64,000 bases of DNA from Erythrobacter tepidarius (lineage in GTDB: Bacteria; Pseudomonadota; Alphaproteobacteria; Sphingomonadales; Sphingomonadaceae): contig NZ_MUYJ01000002.1 of assembly GCF_002155695.1 (NCBI RefSeq), forward strand, positions 247,695-311,694, in the 5' to 3' direction. A program made the position numbers and the translations under genes. The notes below the pieces were generated by a model. That model was not told where the DNA came from and made no database searches. It saw only the letters and a program-made list of their open reading frames with translations. This document shows, piece by piece, positions 28,230 through 40,063 of this stretch (position 1 is its first letter; each line of letters begins with the position of its first letter).

Positions 28230-30581
28230 GTGACAACCTCCAGCGCCCTATCGTCCCTCAACCCGGCCCGTGAAGAAAAGGTCGCGCTGCTGACGCAGAT
28301 CGAGCAGCGTTTGCGCTGGCTGAGTTCGTGGACGGTGCACAATGCCAATAACCTGCGCGAGAAGCGCGACGGGCTGAAGGTTGGCGGACATCAGGCATCC
28401 TGCGCCTCGATGACCGCGATCATGACCGCGCTCTATTTTCATGCGCTCAGGCCCAAGGACAAGGTGGCGGTCAAGCCACACGCCGGGCCGGTGCTGCACG
28501 CGATCCACTATCTGCTGGACCAACAGACCCGCGATAAGCTCGAGGCCTTCCGTGGCCTCGGCGGGGTGCAGTCCTATCCCAGCCGCACCAAGGACACGAT
28601 TCCGGTCGACTTCTCGACCGGCTCGGTCGGACTGGGGGTGGCGGTAACGGCGTTCAGCAGCCTCGTGCAGGATTACCTCGTCGCCCACGCCCATCTGGCG
28701 GAAAAGGACACGGGCCGGATGATCGCGCTGATGGGCGATGCCGAACTGGACGAGGGCAATATCTACGAATGCCTGATCGAGGGCTACAAGCACAATCTTC
28801 GCAACTGCTGGTGGATCGTCGATTATAACCGCCAGAGTCTCGATGCGACCACCGCCGACCGGATGTTCCGCCGCTTCGACGACATCTTCGAAACCTGCGG
28901 TTGGCGGGTGGTGACGCTGAAGCACGGACGCCTTCAGCGCGAAGCGTTCAAGCGCCCGGGCGGCCAGGCGCTCGCAGACTGGATCGAGAACTGCCCCAAT
29001 GCCGACTTCGCGGTGCTCACCTATCTCGGCGGCGCAGCGTGGCGTGAGCGGCTGACCAAGGATCTGGGGCATGTGGCGGGCATCGCCGATTTGCTTGCCG
29101 ATCATGATGACTCGGCCCTCGCCCGGCTGATGACGAACCTTGGCGGGCATTGCATCGAAACCCTGCTCGATGCCTTCGACAGCGTCACCGATGATCGCCC
29201 GACGCTGTTCATTGCCTATACCGTCAAGGGCTACGGCCTGCCGCTCGCCGGGCACAAGGACAACCACTCGGGCATGATGAACACCGCCCAGATCGAAGGC
29301 CTGCGCGCCGAACTCGGGATCGAACCCGGGCAGGAATGGGACAAGTGGGCGGGCCTCGGCGATAATCTTGCGGCGCGGCTGGAGGCACTGGTCAAGGACA
29401 GTCCGATTGCACGCAAGGCGCCAGAGCACCGCGCCCCGGCCGTGCCTGTTCCTGCGCGCCTGCCGGTGCCCGAAGGGGCGGTGCAATCGACGCAAGCCGC
29501 CTTTGGCAAGGTGCTCTACGATCTCGCCAAGTCCGACGCACCGCTGGCGGACCGGATCGTCACGACCGCGCCGGACGTGACCCAGACGACCAACCTCGGC
29601 GCCTTCGTCAACCAGCGCGGGCTGTTCCGGCGGCAGGAACTCGCGGATGTGTTCCAAAAGGCGCACATCCCCTCGGCCCAGAAATGGGCCGCGACCACCG
29701 CCGGGCAACATATCGAACTCGGCATTGCCGAGAACAACTTCTTCCTGATGATGACCGCGCTGGGCCTTGCCGCGCCGCATTTCGGCACACGGCTGCTGCC
29801 GGTGGGGACCGTCTATGATCCCTTCATCGCCCGCGGCCTCGATGCCCTCAATTACGGTTGCTATCAGGACGCACGTTTCCTGCTGGTGGGCACGCCTTCG
29901 GGCATCACGCTGGCGGGAGAAGGCGGGGCGCACCAGTCGATCAACACCCCGCTGATCGGGATGGGCCAGCCGGGTCTCGAAAGCTTTGAACCGGCCTTTG
30001 CCGACGAGCTCGCCCTGCTGATGGGCTGGGCGTTCCGGCATATGCAGGCCGATGGCGGCAGTTCCGTCTATCTGCGGCTCACGACCCGCCAGATCGAGCA
30101 GCAATCGCGCCCGGACGACAGCTGGGAAGCGGGCACCATCGCCGGGGCCTACTGGCTACGCGAACCCGCACCGAGCGCGAAGGCCGCGATTGCCTATAGT
30201 GGCGCGGTCGCGCCCGAGGCGCTAGCTGCGTGGGAACAACTCACCGACGACATCCCCGGCCTTGGCCTGCTCGCCGTGACCTCGCCCGACCGGCTGCACC
30301 GCGACTGGTCGGCCGCACGCGCCGCGCGTTGGCATGGTGGCACGCGCCAGCCGAGCCATATCGAAACCCTGCTTGAAAGCCTCGCCCCCGATGCCGGCCT
30401 TGTCACCGTGCTCGACGGTTCGCCCGCCGCCCTGTCATGGCTCGGCGGGGTGAAGGGCCACCGCGTCAGCCCGCTCGGCACCGACCGCTTCGGCCAGACC
30501 GGCGACCTCATCGACCTCTACCACACCTACCGCCTCGATCAGGAAGCCATCGTCGAAGCCATGGCGGAGCTGTTCCTGTGA
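28230..30581 (+). CDS. Transketolase / AceE-like ThDP enzyme
   Basis: 783 aa from a GTG at 28230. N-terminal KVGGHQASCASMTAIMTALYFHALRP and PHAGPVLHAIHYLL; thiamine-diphosphate motif MGDAELDEGNIYECLIEG...VDYNRQ; pyrimidine domain with the catalytic Glu in LGIAENNFF and TPSGITLAGEGGAHQSINTP. The size and motifs put it between transketolase and the homodimeric pyruvate dehydrogenase E1 (AceE), the group annotated as transketolase in many alphaproteobacteria. No lipoyl or E2 gene is near, so a free-standing 2-carbon transferase or 2-oxo acid enzyme is possible. Confidence 0.82.
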   Translation: MTTSSALSSLNPAREEKVALLTQIEQRLRWLSSWTVHNANNLREKRDGLKVGGHQASCASMTAIMTALYFHALRPKDKVAVKPHAGPVLHAIHYLLDQQTRDKLEAFRGLGGVQSYPSRTKDTIPVDFSTGSVGLGVAVTAFSSLVQDYLVAHAHLAEKDTGRMIALMGDAELDEGNIYECLIEGYKHNLRNCWWIVDYNRQSLDATTADRMFRRFDDIFETCGWRVVTLKHGRLQREAFKRPGGQALADWIENCPNADFAVLTYLGGAAWRERLTKDLGHVAGIADLLADHDDSALARLMTNLGGHCIETLLDAFDSVTDDRPTLFIAYTVKGYGLPLAGHKDNHSGMMNTAQIEGLRAELGIEPGQEWDKWAGLGDNLAARLEALVKDSPIARKAPEHRAPAVPVPARLPVPEGAVQSTQAAFGKVLYDLAKSDAPLADRIVTTAPDVTQTTNLGAFVNQRGLFRRQELADVFQKAHIPSAQKWAATTAGQHIELGIAENNFFLMMTALGLAAPHFGTRLLPVGTVYDPFIARGLDALNYGCYQDARFLLVGTPSGITLAGEGGAHQSINTPLIGMGQPGLESFEPAFADELALLMGWAFRHMQADGGSSVYLRLTTRQIEQQSRPDDSWEAGTIAGAYWLREPAPSAKAAIAYSGAVAPEALAAWEQLTDDIPGLGLLAVTSPDRLHRDWSAARAARWHGGTRQPSHIETLLESLAPDAGLVTVLDGSPAALSWLGGVKGHRVSPLGTDRFGQTGDLIDLYHTYRLDQEAIVEAMAELFL

Positions 30582-30719
30582 TCGGCGAGGGTTTCACGCG
30601 GTTTGAAACTTGCGGGCAATACCGGCAATGGCTTGGCTGCGAGACCAGCCTTCGGCCATGGTGATGGCCATTGCCTCAAAAAATCGCGGCAGCCCCGTTC
30701 GAGGCATGCCCACGATACC

Positions 30720-30745
30720 ATTTGCCGGTTGCCGGTTGCCGGTTG
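30720..30745 (+). repeat. Short tandem repeat TTGCCGG x3 in an intergenic gap
   Basis: Three tandem copies of the heptamer TTGCCGG plus a partial copy lie in the 215-bp gap between the transketolase gene and the convergent small secreted protein gene. No gene is supported in that gap. Confidence 0.6.
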
Positions 30746-30796
30746 AAGCCGCGCAGGCCTGCTGAAGGTGCAGACCTGCGCGCAGTCGCAGACCGC

Positions 30797-31237
30797 CTAG
30801 TAGATGCCGGAGTTCTTCTTCTTGATCCCCTTGCCTTGCTGCGTCTCAGGTACAGGCGTGGCGGAGCCGGGCGCTGGGCCATCGGTCCGATTCCGCGAAG
30901 GCTGGCCGGCTGCGCCCGAACCGGCCCCACGTGATACGGCATTTACCCCCGGCTCGTTGACCCCGATCGGTTGCGGTTCCGCCACCGGTGGGACGCTCTT
31001 GGTCTTGATGACCAGCCGGTTACCGGCGGGCGCGGAACTGCTCTGATTTTTGGGCGCGTCGGTCGGGCCCGGATTGGGAGCCGCTTGCGCTGCCCGCGCC
31101 ACGCCGCCATCCCCGACGACATAGCCACGGTTGCCGGATTTGCCCGGTTCGGCTGCGTGAGCCGCGATTGCCCATGCACCCAGGCTGGCACTGGCCAGAG
31201 CAAGAGCAGAGCAAGACCTGACAAAGTTCCTGATCAT
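30797..31237 (-). CDS. Small secreted protein of unknown function
   Basis: 146 aa. Clear signal peptide (MIRNFVRSCSALALASASLG, cleavage after AAHAA at about residue 29). The mature part is low-complexity, rich in Pro, Gly, Ala and Ser, and ends with a basic KGIKKKNSGIY. No recognised domain. It stands alone between the transketolase and HtrA genes. Probably periplasmic or surface exposed; the function cannot be guessed. Confidence 0.6.
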   Translation of the reverse strand: MIRNFVRSCSALALASASLGAWAIAAHAAEPGKSGNRGYVVGDGGVARAAQAAPNPGPTDAPKNQSSSAPAGNRLVIKTKSVPPVAEPQPIGVNEPGVNAVSRGAGSGAAGQPSRNRTDGPAPGSATPVPETQQGKGIKKKNSGIY

Positions 31238-31371
31238 GAACGTTCAGCCTCCCCAACAATGAAACTCCGTTTGCAGGTCTATTCCACCAAGCTTGCAGCA
31301 TCCTGAATGGATGCGCATGGTGCTGGTTTCCGGCGGCGAAACGATAGATAATATTGGGGAAATTGGCCCGA

Positions 31372-32517
31372 TCAGGTGCCCGGTTGCAGAACCATGCGCA
31401 CCTGCCGGGTCTCCTTGCCCCGGCGACATTCGATTGTCACCGTGCTGCCGACCGGGAAGTCGTCAAGGCGCGCGAGAAGTGCGGGCAGATCCTCCACCTT
31501 GCGTCCTTCGACTTGCGTAATGACATCGCCGGGGACGAGCCCTTCTGGGCCGATCCGCCAGGCTTGCAGGCCGGCCTTGGCCGCGCTCGAGCCGGGCTCC
31601 ACCTGCAGCACGAATACGCCCGAAAGGCCCGTTTGTGCGGCAAGCTGGCGGTTGATGCTCTCATCAGCACCGATCCCGATCACCGGCCGGATATAGCGGC
31701 CGGTGCGGATCAGTTCGGGAACCACCCGTGCCACGGTATCGACCGGCACGGCAAAGCCGATCCCGGCCGATGCACCCGATGGACTGAAAATGGCGGTGTT
31801 GATGCCGATCAGGCGGCCCGCCGAGTCGAGCAATGGCCCCCCGGAATTGCCGGGATTGATCGCCGCGTCGGTCTGGATCAGGTGATCGATGGTGGTCTGG
31901 CCATCCTCGCCCGGCAGCGAACGATCGAGCGCGGAAACGATCCCGGAGGTCAGCGTCCAGTCAAGCCCGAAGGGGTTGCCGATGGCGAATACCTTCTGTC
32001 CGATCTTGAGATCGCCGCTGGTGCCCACCGGCACCGGCGGCGGGCGGCGGAACTCCACCCCGATGCGCAGCACGGCAATGTCATGGGCCGGTGAGGCCCC
32101 CACCAGCGCGGCACGATAATCACGCCCATCGGCCAGCCTGACCGTGGCCTGCGAAGCTCCGGCAATCACATGATAATTGGTGACGACATGCCCGGCATTA
32201 TCCCAGATGAAGCCCGATCCCGTGCCACGCGGAACGGCAAAGACATTGCGCGTCCACGCGTCTTCGACCAGCTGGGTGGTGGAAATGAATACCACGCTGT
32301 CCCGCGATTTCTCGAACAGCGCGATCGTCGCTTTCTCGTCTGCCGCCAGATCGCCGCGCGGGGTAACCGTGCGCGGTGTCGCGGTTTGCGGATCCAGCCA
32401 GGCCTGCAAGGCGGGCAGCGTCTGCCAAAGCACAATCAGGACGGCGGCGATGAAGCCGGTGGCGAAAAGGCGGCGCAGGAAACGGTCCGGTTCGTGAGAA
32501 TATGAGGAAGGCTTCAT
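31372..32517 (-). CDS. HtrA/DegQ-type serine protease with PDZ domain
   Basis: 381 aa from the ATG at 32517. N-terminal membrane anchor (residues about 14-31), trypsin-like domain with triad His116 (NYHVIAG), Asp146 (AHDIAVL) and Ser225 (GNSGGPL), then one PDZ domain (VFVLQVEPGSSAAKAGL ... GDVITQVEGRKVEDL). One PDZ and an uncleaved anchor make it DegS/HhoB-like in layout, acting at the periplasmic face of the inner membrane in protein quality control or regulated proteolysis. No anti-sigma factor gene is next to it. Confidence 0.9.
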   Translation of the reverse strand: MKPSSYSHEPDRFLRRLFATGFIAAVLIVLWQTLPALQAWLDPQTATPRTVTPRGDLAADEKATIALFEKSRDSVVFISTTQLVEDAWTRNVFAVPRGTGSGFIWDNAGHVVTNYHVIAGASQATVRLADGRDYRAALVGASPAHDIAVLRIGVEFRRPPPVPVGTSGDLKIGQKVFAIGNPFGLDWTLTSGIVSALDRSLPGEDGQTTIDHLIQTDAAINPGNSGGPLLDSAGRLIGINTAIFSPSGASAGIGFAVPVDTVARVVPELIRTGRYIRPVIGIGADESINRQLAAQTGLSGVFVLQVEPGSSAAKAGLQAWRIGPEGLVPGDVITQVEGRKVEDLPALLARLDDFPVGSTVTIECRRGKETRQVRMVLQPGT

Positions 32518-32889
32518 GGGGCAAAGGGTTCCGCAAGGTGAGCCTGTGCAAGCAGATCGAGACGGCATAACAGCAGGTCTGACCCGCTGCCAGCCTTGGC
32601 ATGAGGCGCGCATGGCCGGGCCTGATCATGCCCCTTCGCAGCGGCAACCGACGCTAGCCCGGCTCAGTCACCCATGGCAAGGCGCGCAGCCGAGTGGGCA
32701 CGGCTGCACGAAACGGGTTCACGCGAAGTCTGTTCGCTCGGGTGCGGCGGATCGCGGCTCGGTCGGCGCAGCCAGCTTGCCTTGATTCCGGTTCTTTCTC
32801 ACCCCGAGGTGGTCTCGCCTCTTTGGACGGGTTTGGGGCCGATTTATCCTAATGCTGATTGTCATTATCAACCCAGCCGGGTTTGCTGG

Positions 32890-32988
32890 AGGCTCCAACT
32901 CCAGGGAATGTGGAGCCTCTATGAGCAAGACGAAGAACAAGTATGCGCCCGAGGTGCGGGAAGGCGCGGTACGGACGGTGCCGGATAG
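32890..32988 (+). mobile_element. Remnant of an IS3-family element (start of transposase orfA)
   Basis: An ATG at 32921 opens MSKTKNKYAPEVREGAVRTV, the typical beginning of IS3/IS407-group OrfA (helix-turn-helix protein), but similarity stops after about 20 codons. Just before it is a perfect 8-bp inverted repeat, AGGCTCCA (32890-32897) and TGGAGCCT (32911-32918). No OrfB, DDE domain or right end is visible. The remnant sits between the HtrA gene and ruvB. Confidence 0.6.
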
Positions 32989-33498
32989 GGGTGGCTGGGC
33001 CAACATCCCGCCCAAGCGCAATCGCCGCGAGCTGGTCTGCTTATCGCCATGGCTCCGCCGCCACGCAAGCCGCCGCACACATTGTGGAGGTGAGCAAGAA
33101 GGAAGCGGAAGAATTGGTATCGGGGCTAATCCAAGGCCTGCGTCGCGGCGTGCGCGATGAAATTGTCGCAACGCATCGCCTTTGCCATGGCGAGACTTCA
33201 TCTTTCGCCCGCAGCGTCGGTTGCTCCCGCAGCGCCGGGTGATCGTGCAGAGATGGACGGGCACGGTGCTGCCAAACTTGGTGCAGCAGCGGCTGATGCC
33301 TATGCGGCGAGGCCTCTCAGCGCGGGCTTGACCGGCTTGCGCTCTCTGCGCTTGCCACGCCCCGCGCGGCCCGCGATTGGTGCCGCATCCGATGTTGGGC
33401 CTATCGCATGCTCCGCTTCCTCTTTACGATGGGTCATGACCTTGTGATCGCTCTGCCGGTTCTCCATCATGCGCAAGACGCGCCGGGCATATTGAAAC
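32989..33498. other. Degenerate 510-bp stretch with no supportable gene
   Basis: Follows the IS remnant. Short fragments on the plus strand (around 33083-33190, VEVSKKEAEELVSGLIQGLR) and minus strand (33300-33470, a basic 57-residue frame starting MMENRQSDHK) look protein-like but have no recognised relatives and no start signals. Probably eroded mobile DNA. Confidence 0.5.
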
Positions 33499-34539
33499 AT
33501 GACTGATACCGCCCCCCTACACTCCCCCGCCCGCCAACCCGGCGACCCGGACGCCGCGCTGCGCCCGCGCCGCCTCGCTGAATTCGTCGGGCAGGAAGCG
33601 GCCAAGGGGAACCTCGCCGTTTTCATCGCCGCCGCGCGGGCGCGGGGGGAGGCGATGGATCATACCTTGTTCTTCGGCCCGCCGGGCCTCGGCAAGACCA
33701 CGCTGGCGCAGATCATCGCAGGCGAACTGGGGGTGGGCTTTCGCGCCACCAGCGGGCCCGTCATCGCCAAGGCAGGGGATCTCGCCGCGCTGCTCACCAA
33801 TCTCGAACCGCATGACGTGCTGTTCATTGACGAGATCCACCGCCTCTCGCCGGTGGTGGAGGAAGTGCTCTACCCGGCGATGGAGGACCGTGCGCTCGAC
33901 CTCATCATCGGCGAGGGGCCCTCGGCGCGTTCCGTGCGCATCGACTTGCCCCCCTTCACGCTGATCGGTGCGACCACCCGGCAGGGCCTGCTGACGACCC
34001 CCTTGCGCGACCGCTTTGGCATCCCGGTGAGACTCAATTTCTACACCCACGAGGAGCTTGAGCGTGTGGTCACCCGCGCGGCGGGACTGATGGGCCTCGC
34101 GATTGCGCCAGACGGTGCGCACGAAATCGCCCGCCGCTCGCGCGGGACGCCGCGCGTGGCCGGCCGCCTTCTGCGGCGGGTGCGCGACTTTGCCGATGTC
34201 GCGGGCCACGGCACCGTTACGCGTCAGGTGGCAGACGAGGCGCTCACCCGGCTCGAAATCGATCGCCTCGGGCTCGACACCATGGACCGCCGCTATCTCA
34301 CCATGATCGCCACCACCTACAAGGGTGGCCCCGTCGGGATCGAGACCCTTGCGGCGGGCCTCGCCGAGCCGCGCGACACGATCGAGGAGGTGGTCGAGCC
34401 TTACCTCATCCAGCTCGGCCTGGTCGCGCGCACCGCGCGTGGGCGCGTGCTCAACGATGCCGGCTGGGCGCATCTGGAGCTTTCCCCGCCGGCCGATTCT
34501 CTCCCCCGCCAGAACGGCCTCTTCGACGAAGAAGGTTAA
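33499..34539 (+). CDS. ruvB: Holliday junction branch migration ATPase RuvB
   Basis: 346 aa. Starts with the RuvB N-terminal block ([13 protein letters not shown]), Walker A in [19 protein letters not shown], Walker B in VLFIDEIHR, sensor motif [20 protein letters not shown] and the winged-helix C-terminus ([13 protein letters not shown] type, here [17 protein letters not shown]). Complete and normal length. The usual partners ruvC and ruvA are not upstream; an IS remnant lies there instead, so the ruv genes are apparently separated in this genome. Confidence 0.96.
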   Translation: MTDTAPLHSPARQPGDPDAALRPRRLAEFVGQEAAKGNLAVFIAAARARGEAMDHTLFFGPPGLGKTTLAQIIAGELGVGFRATSGPVIAKAGDLAALLTNLEPHDVLFIDEIHRLSPVVEEVLYPAMEDRALDLIIGEGPSARSVRIDLPPFTLIGATTRQGLLTTPLRDRFGIPVRLNFYTHEELERVVTRAAGLMGLAIAPDGAHEIARRSRGTPRVAGRLLRRVRDFADVAGHGTVTRQVADEALTRLEIDRLGLDTMDRRYLTMIATTYKGGPVGIETLAAGLAEPRDTIEEVVEPYLIQLGLVARTARGRVLNDAGWAHLELSPPADSLPRQNGLFDEEG

Positions 34540-34748
34540 CGCGCGGGCTAACCCAGCCCCGGTTTTCGGTATCAGATCGGGACAGTCCTGTTGAAATCCC
34601 GCGATTCCGAGGCGATTCCGCCATTTCGGCGCGTCTGACGAGGGTTAACCCGATTGCCCCTGCGCTGCTAATCGCATCAATAGAACGCTGGTTCAGGTGA
34701 CGCAGGTGCGCAAGCCCCTCGGTTGCCGCAGAAACAGGGTTATCGATC

Positions 34749-36275
34749 ATGTCGCTCAAGATGGCCATCGCGAAGCTTTCCGCTGCCGCTGCGGGGGTGG
34801 CATTGTTGCAGGGCGGTGCGGTGCGCGTGGCCGAACCGATGAACACCGATGCCCCGGATTTCAGCACCAATATCGACGGCAAGCTGATCGCTGTCGATCC
34901 GGAAACCGGGCTGCGCTACATCAAGGGTGCCGAGCGCATCATTCCCGAACAGCGTCGCCGCCGCATCGTTGAGCGCACCATCGAATGCCAGCCGATCGTT
35001 CCGGGCGGCCCGCCGAAGCCGGCAGGGGCCGTGCAGGCCTATGTCGATGAGGAGATGTGCCCGCCGCTGGCGCAGGTCGCCTACATGCCCGCGCCGCTCC
35101 CCCCGCTTCCGCCGGTTTCGGGCGGTGGCGGCATGGGCGGTGGCTGGGGCGGTGGCTGGGGCGGTGGCGGCGGCTTCGGCGGCGGCCTGGGCTTCGGAGG
35201 CGGCTTCTTCGGCGGCTTCTTCGGTGGCGGCGGTTCGTCCTCGGGCGATGTCTCGGTGGTGAGCACCACCACGACCACCAGCGGCGGAACCAGCGGCACG
35301 ACCTCGGGCGATCCGGGCCCGCCGACCAGCTCGGGCGCGACCAGCAGCAGCACCACCAGCGGCACCAGCGGCATCGTGATCATTATCGACAATTCAACCA
35401 CGACGACCTCGTCCTCGGGCCAGATCAGCTCGTCGACCGGCCAGGTGTCGAGCTCGACCTCGACCTCCTCGGGCAACGTGTCGAGCAGCACCGGGCAGGT
35501 CTCGTCCTCGACCGGCGCGGTGTCGAGCACCAGCACTTCGGGCAATGTCTCGTCCTCGACGGGCGCAGTGTCGAGCACCAGCACTTCGGGCAATGTCTCG
35601 TCCTCGACGGGCGCAGTGTCGAGCACCAGCACCTCGGGCAACGTCTCCTCGTCCACCGGCGCGGTTTCGAGCAGCACCGGCAGCGTCTCGAGTTCGACCG
35701 GGGCGGTGTCCAGCTCGACCGGGGCAGTGTCTAGCTCCTCGGGCAACGTGTCTAGCTCCTCGGGCAACGTCTCCAGCAGCTCGGGCAATGTGTCGAGCTC
35801 GTCCGGCAACGTCAGTTCGTCGAGCGGCAACGTGTCGAGTTCCTCGTCATCGTCCTCTTCCAGCTCGTCATCGTCCTCGTCTTCCTCGTCGTCTTCGTCG
35901 AGCTCCTCGGGCGGCGCGACCAGCACCGGGTCGAGCGGCCATCCCGGCAGCTCGTCCTATGGCGGCAGCTCGTCTTATGGCGGCAGCACATCGGGTGACA
36001 TGACGAGCAGCACCAGCAGCTCGTCTTCCTCCTCGAGCTCGTCCTCGTCGTCGAGTTCCTCCTCGACCGGGACTTCGACCGGGTCGTCGGGCAGCAGCAG
36101 CTCGTCCTCATCGAGCTCGAGCAGCAGCAGCTCCTCGTCGTCCTCGTCATCGTCCTCGTCGTCGGGCTCCTCCGGCGGGCACGATGTCCCGGCCCCGCCG
36201 ATGATGGCGCTGTTTGGCCTCGCGGCGGCAGCGATCCTCGCGCGGCGCAAGAAGCCGCCGGCTCAGGCCGACTGA
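34749..36275 (+). CDS. Serine-rich low-complexity surface protein with C-terminal PEP-CTERM-like anchor
   Basis: 508 aa. N-terminal exported domain (MSLKMAIAKLSAAAAGVALL; a proline-flanked region with two Cys near ECQPIV and EEMCPP), then a Gly-rich segment (about 125-160), then roughly 300 residues almost wholly Ser with Thr, Gly and Val, including long Ser runs. The end reads VPAPPMMALFGLAAAAILAR followed by RKK: a short Pro motif, one membrane helix and a basic tail, as in PEP-CTERM/exosortase substrates. Likely secreted, anchored and possibly glycosylated on Ser. The exosortase is not in the window. Codon choice is confined to TCG/AGC/TCC. Confidence 0.75.
   Translation: MSLKMAIAKLSAAAAGVALLQGGAVRVAEPMNTDAPDFSTNIDGKLIAVDPETGLRYIKGAERIIPEQRRRRIVERTIECQPIVPGGPPKPAGAVQAYVDEEMCPPLAQVAYMPAPLPPLPPVSGGGGMGGGWGGGWGGGGGFGGGLGFGGGFFGGFFGGGGSSSGDVSVVSTTTTTSGGTSGTTSGDPGPPTSSGATSSSTTSGTSGIVIIIDNSTTTTSSSGQISSSTGQVSSSTSTSSGNVSSSTGQVSSSTGAVSSTSTSGNVSSSTGAVSSTSTSGNVSSSTGAVSSTSTSGNVSSSTGAVSSSTGSVSSSTGAVSSSTGAVSSSSGNVSSSSGNVSSSSGNVSSSSGNVSSSSGNVSSSSSSSSSSSSSSSSSSSSSSSSSGGATSTGSSGHPGSSSYGGSSSYGGSTSGDMTSSTSSSSSSSSSSSSSSSSSTGTSTGSSGSSSSSSSSSSSSSSSSSSSSSSSSGSSGGHDVPAPPMMALFGLAAAAILARRKKPPAQAD
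35516..35660 (+). repeat. 48-bp tandem repeat inside the serine-rich gene
   Basis: Three nearly identical copies of a 48-bp unit encode AVSSTSTSGNVSSSTG. The first two are almost base-identical and the third has silent changes; shorter degenerate units (AVSSSTG, NVSSSSG) continue to about 35850. In-frame repeat change would alter the length of the stalk. Confidence 0.85.
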
Positions 36276-36282
36276 GCGCGGC

Positions 36283-36743
36283 TCAGAACAGGAACCGGCA
36301 GGGCTCCTGCCGGAACCACTTGGTAATGACATGCTTCACCCCCGCCGGATAGGCAGTCCGGCGTGGCATGTCAGCGTGTTGGGGTGGCCGTCCGGGGTCA
36401 TGTTGTTCCACACCAGCATCGCGCCGGTCGGCAGGCCGAAGCGCAGGCCGAGCTTGCAGAAATCCGTCTCGCCGCCCTCGGCGGGCTGGTTGAGGCACAC
36501 CATCGCGGTCCATGTCCGCTGCCCGCCGCGCGGGCCTTCCCGCTGCCAGAGACGGGTGCCCGGCTGCATGTAGTCGAAGTGGTGCTTGAGGAAGCCTTTG
36601 ACGAGGAGGATCTCGGCCCCTTGCGAACACACCTGCTCGACGGCGGGATGGGCGATCAAGCGGCGGCGCACGACCTCGCCGAACCCCGCGAGCTTGCGCG
36701 GATCGGCGTTGGGATCGAAGCTGGCAACAGCCTGGTCGGTCAT
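36283..36743 (-). pseudogene. Frameshifted 2OG-Fe(II) prolyl 4-hydroxylase-like gene
   Basis: The frame starting at 36743 (MTDQAVASFDPNADPRKLAG) carries the iron ligands His and Asp (KHHFDYM), RTWTAMVCLNQPAEGGETDF and the distal His in TLTCHAGLP, then stops after IRRG. In the next frame the sequence continues VKHVITKWFRQEP to a stop at 36283, exactly what the family has at its C-terminus. One missing G in the run at about 36349-36353 explains it. The 2-oxoglutarate-binding basic residue lies in the shifted part. A sequencing error or a real inactivation are both possible. The N-terminus is short for the family. Confidence 0.72.
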
Positions 36744-36778
36744 GCCGCCCGCCTTGACAGACGGCGGCTAACAGCCGG

Positions 36779-37264
36779 TCAGTGCTTCTCGACCGGCTGG
36801 CCGGCGGCTTCCCAAGCGGTGATGCCGCCGGCGAGGTGCTGGACGGGCTGGCCGGTTACTTCAGCCAGCATCGCGCCCGCGATCGCCGAGCGGCGGCCCG
36901 AGCGGCAATAGAGCACGATCTCGCGCCCGTCCGAAAGATCGAGGCTGGCAGGTTCGAAATGGTCGAGCGGGATGTGTTCGGCGCCCGGGATCACGCCTTC
37001 GGCCACCTCGTCATCGGTGCGCACGTCGATTACGCGGACCTTGCCCGCCTTGATCCGCTCGGCCAATTGTTCGGGCGTGAGGTCGATCATCGGCGCGGCG
37101 ACGGTAACGGTCGCCGCCGTCTCACCGGTTGCCGCCGCCGCCAGCTCGAACCCGAGCGGGAGCGAGGATGAATCCCGGCCCCCGCCCTGCTCCTGCGTGT
37201 CCCCGCCACAGCCGACCAGCAGCAGCGCCGGAGACAGCAGCAGAGGCAAGCGCGCGGTCAGCAT
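36779..37264 (-). CDS. Rhodanese-domain lipoprotein
   Basis: 161 aa from the ATG at 37264. Lipoprotein signal (LLLSPALLLVGC), linker, then a single rhodanese domain with KVRVIDVRTDDEVAEGVIPG and the active-site Cys in VLYCRSGRRSAIAG, plus the C-terminal HLAGGITAWEAAGQPV. A periplasmic sulfurtransferase or a sulfide/sulfane carrier. It follows aconitase by 8 bp on the same strand and may be co-transcribed with it. Confidence 0.88.
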   Translation of the reverse strand: MLTARLPLLLSPALLLVGCGGDTQEQGGGRDSSSLPLGFELAAAATGETAATVTVAAPMIDLTPEQLAERIKAGKVRVIDVRTDDEVAEGVIPGAEHIPLDHFEPASLDLSDGREIVLYCRSGRRSAIAGAMLAEVTGQPVQHLAGGITAWEAAGQPVEKH

Positions 37265-37272
37265 CGCTCTCC

Positions 37273-39945
<2,673 letters not shown>

Positions 39946-40063
39946 GGGAAGGTTCCATCCTTTCTGATTTCCCGCACCCCGATCCGTTCATGGCGCGGAT
40001 TTCGCCCGCGCTCCTGCGCTGCCGCGCGCGCAAGGTCAAGGGGGGTCCCCTTGGCCAATCGTC

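Noticed and set aside
28248..30104. Long minus-strand frame opposite the transketolase gene
   Set aside because: No signals or domains; the plus strand encodes a complete ThDP enzyme.
35081..35926. Glu/Asp/Leu-rich minus-strand frame opposite the serine-rich gene
   Set aside because: Repetitive TCG/AGC codons read backwards give Asp/Glu/Leu/Val; no start signal, and the plus strand has signal and anchor.
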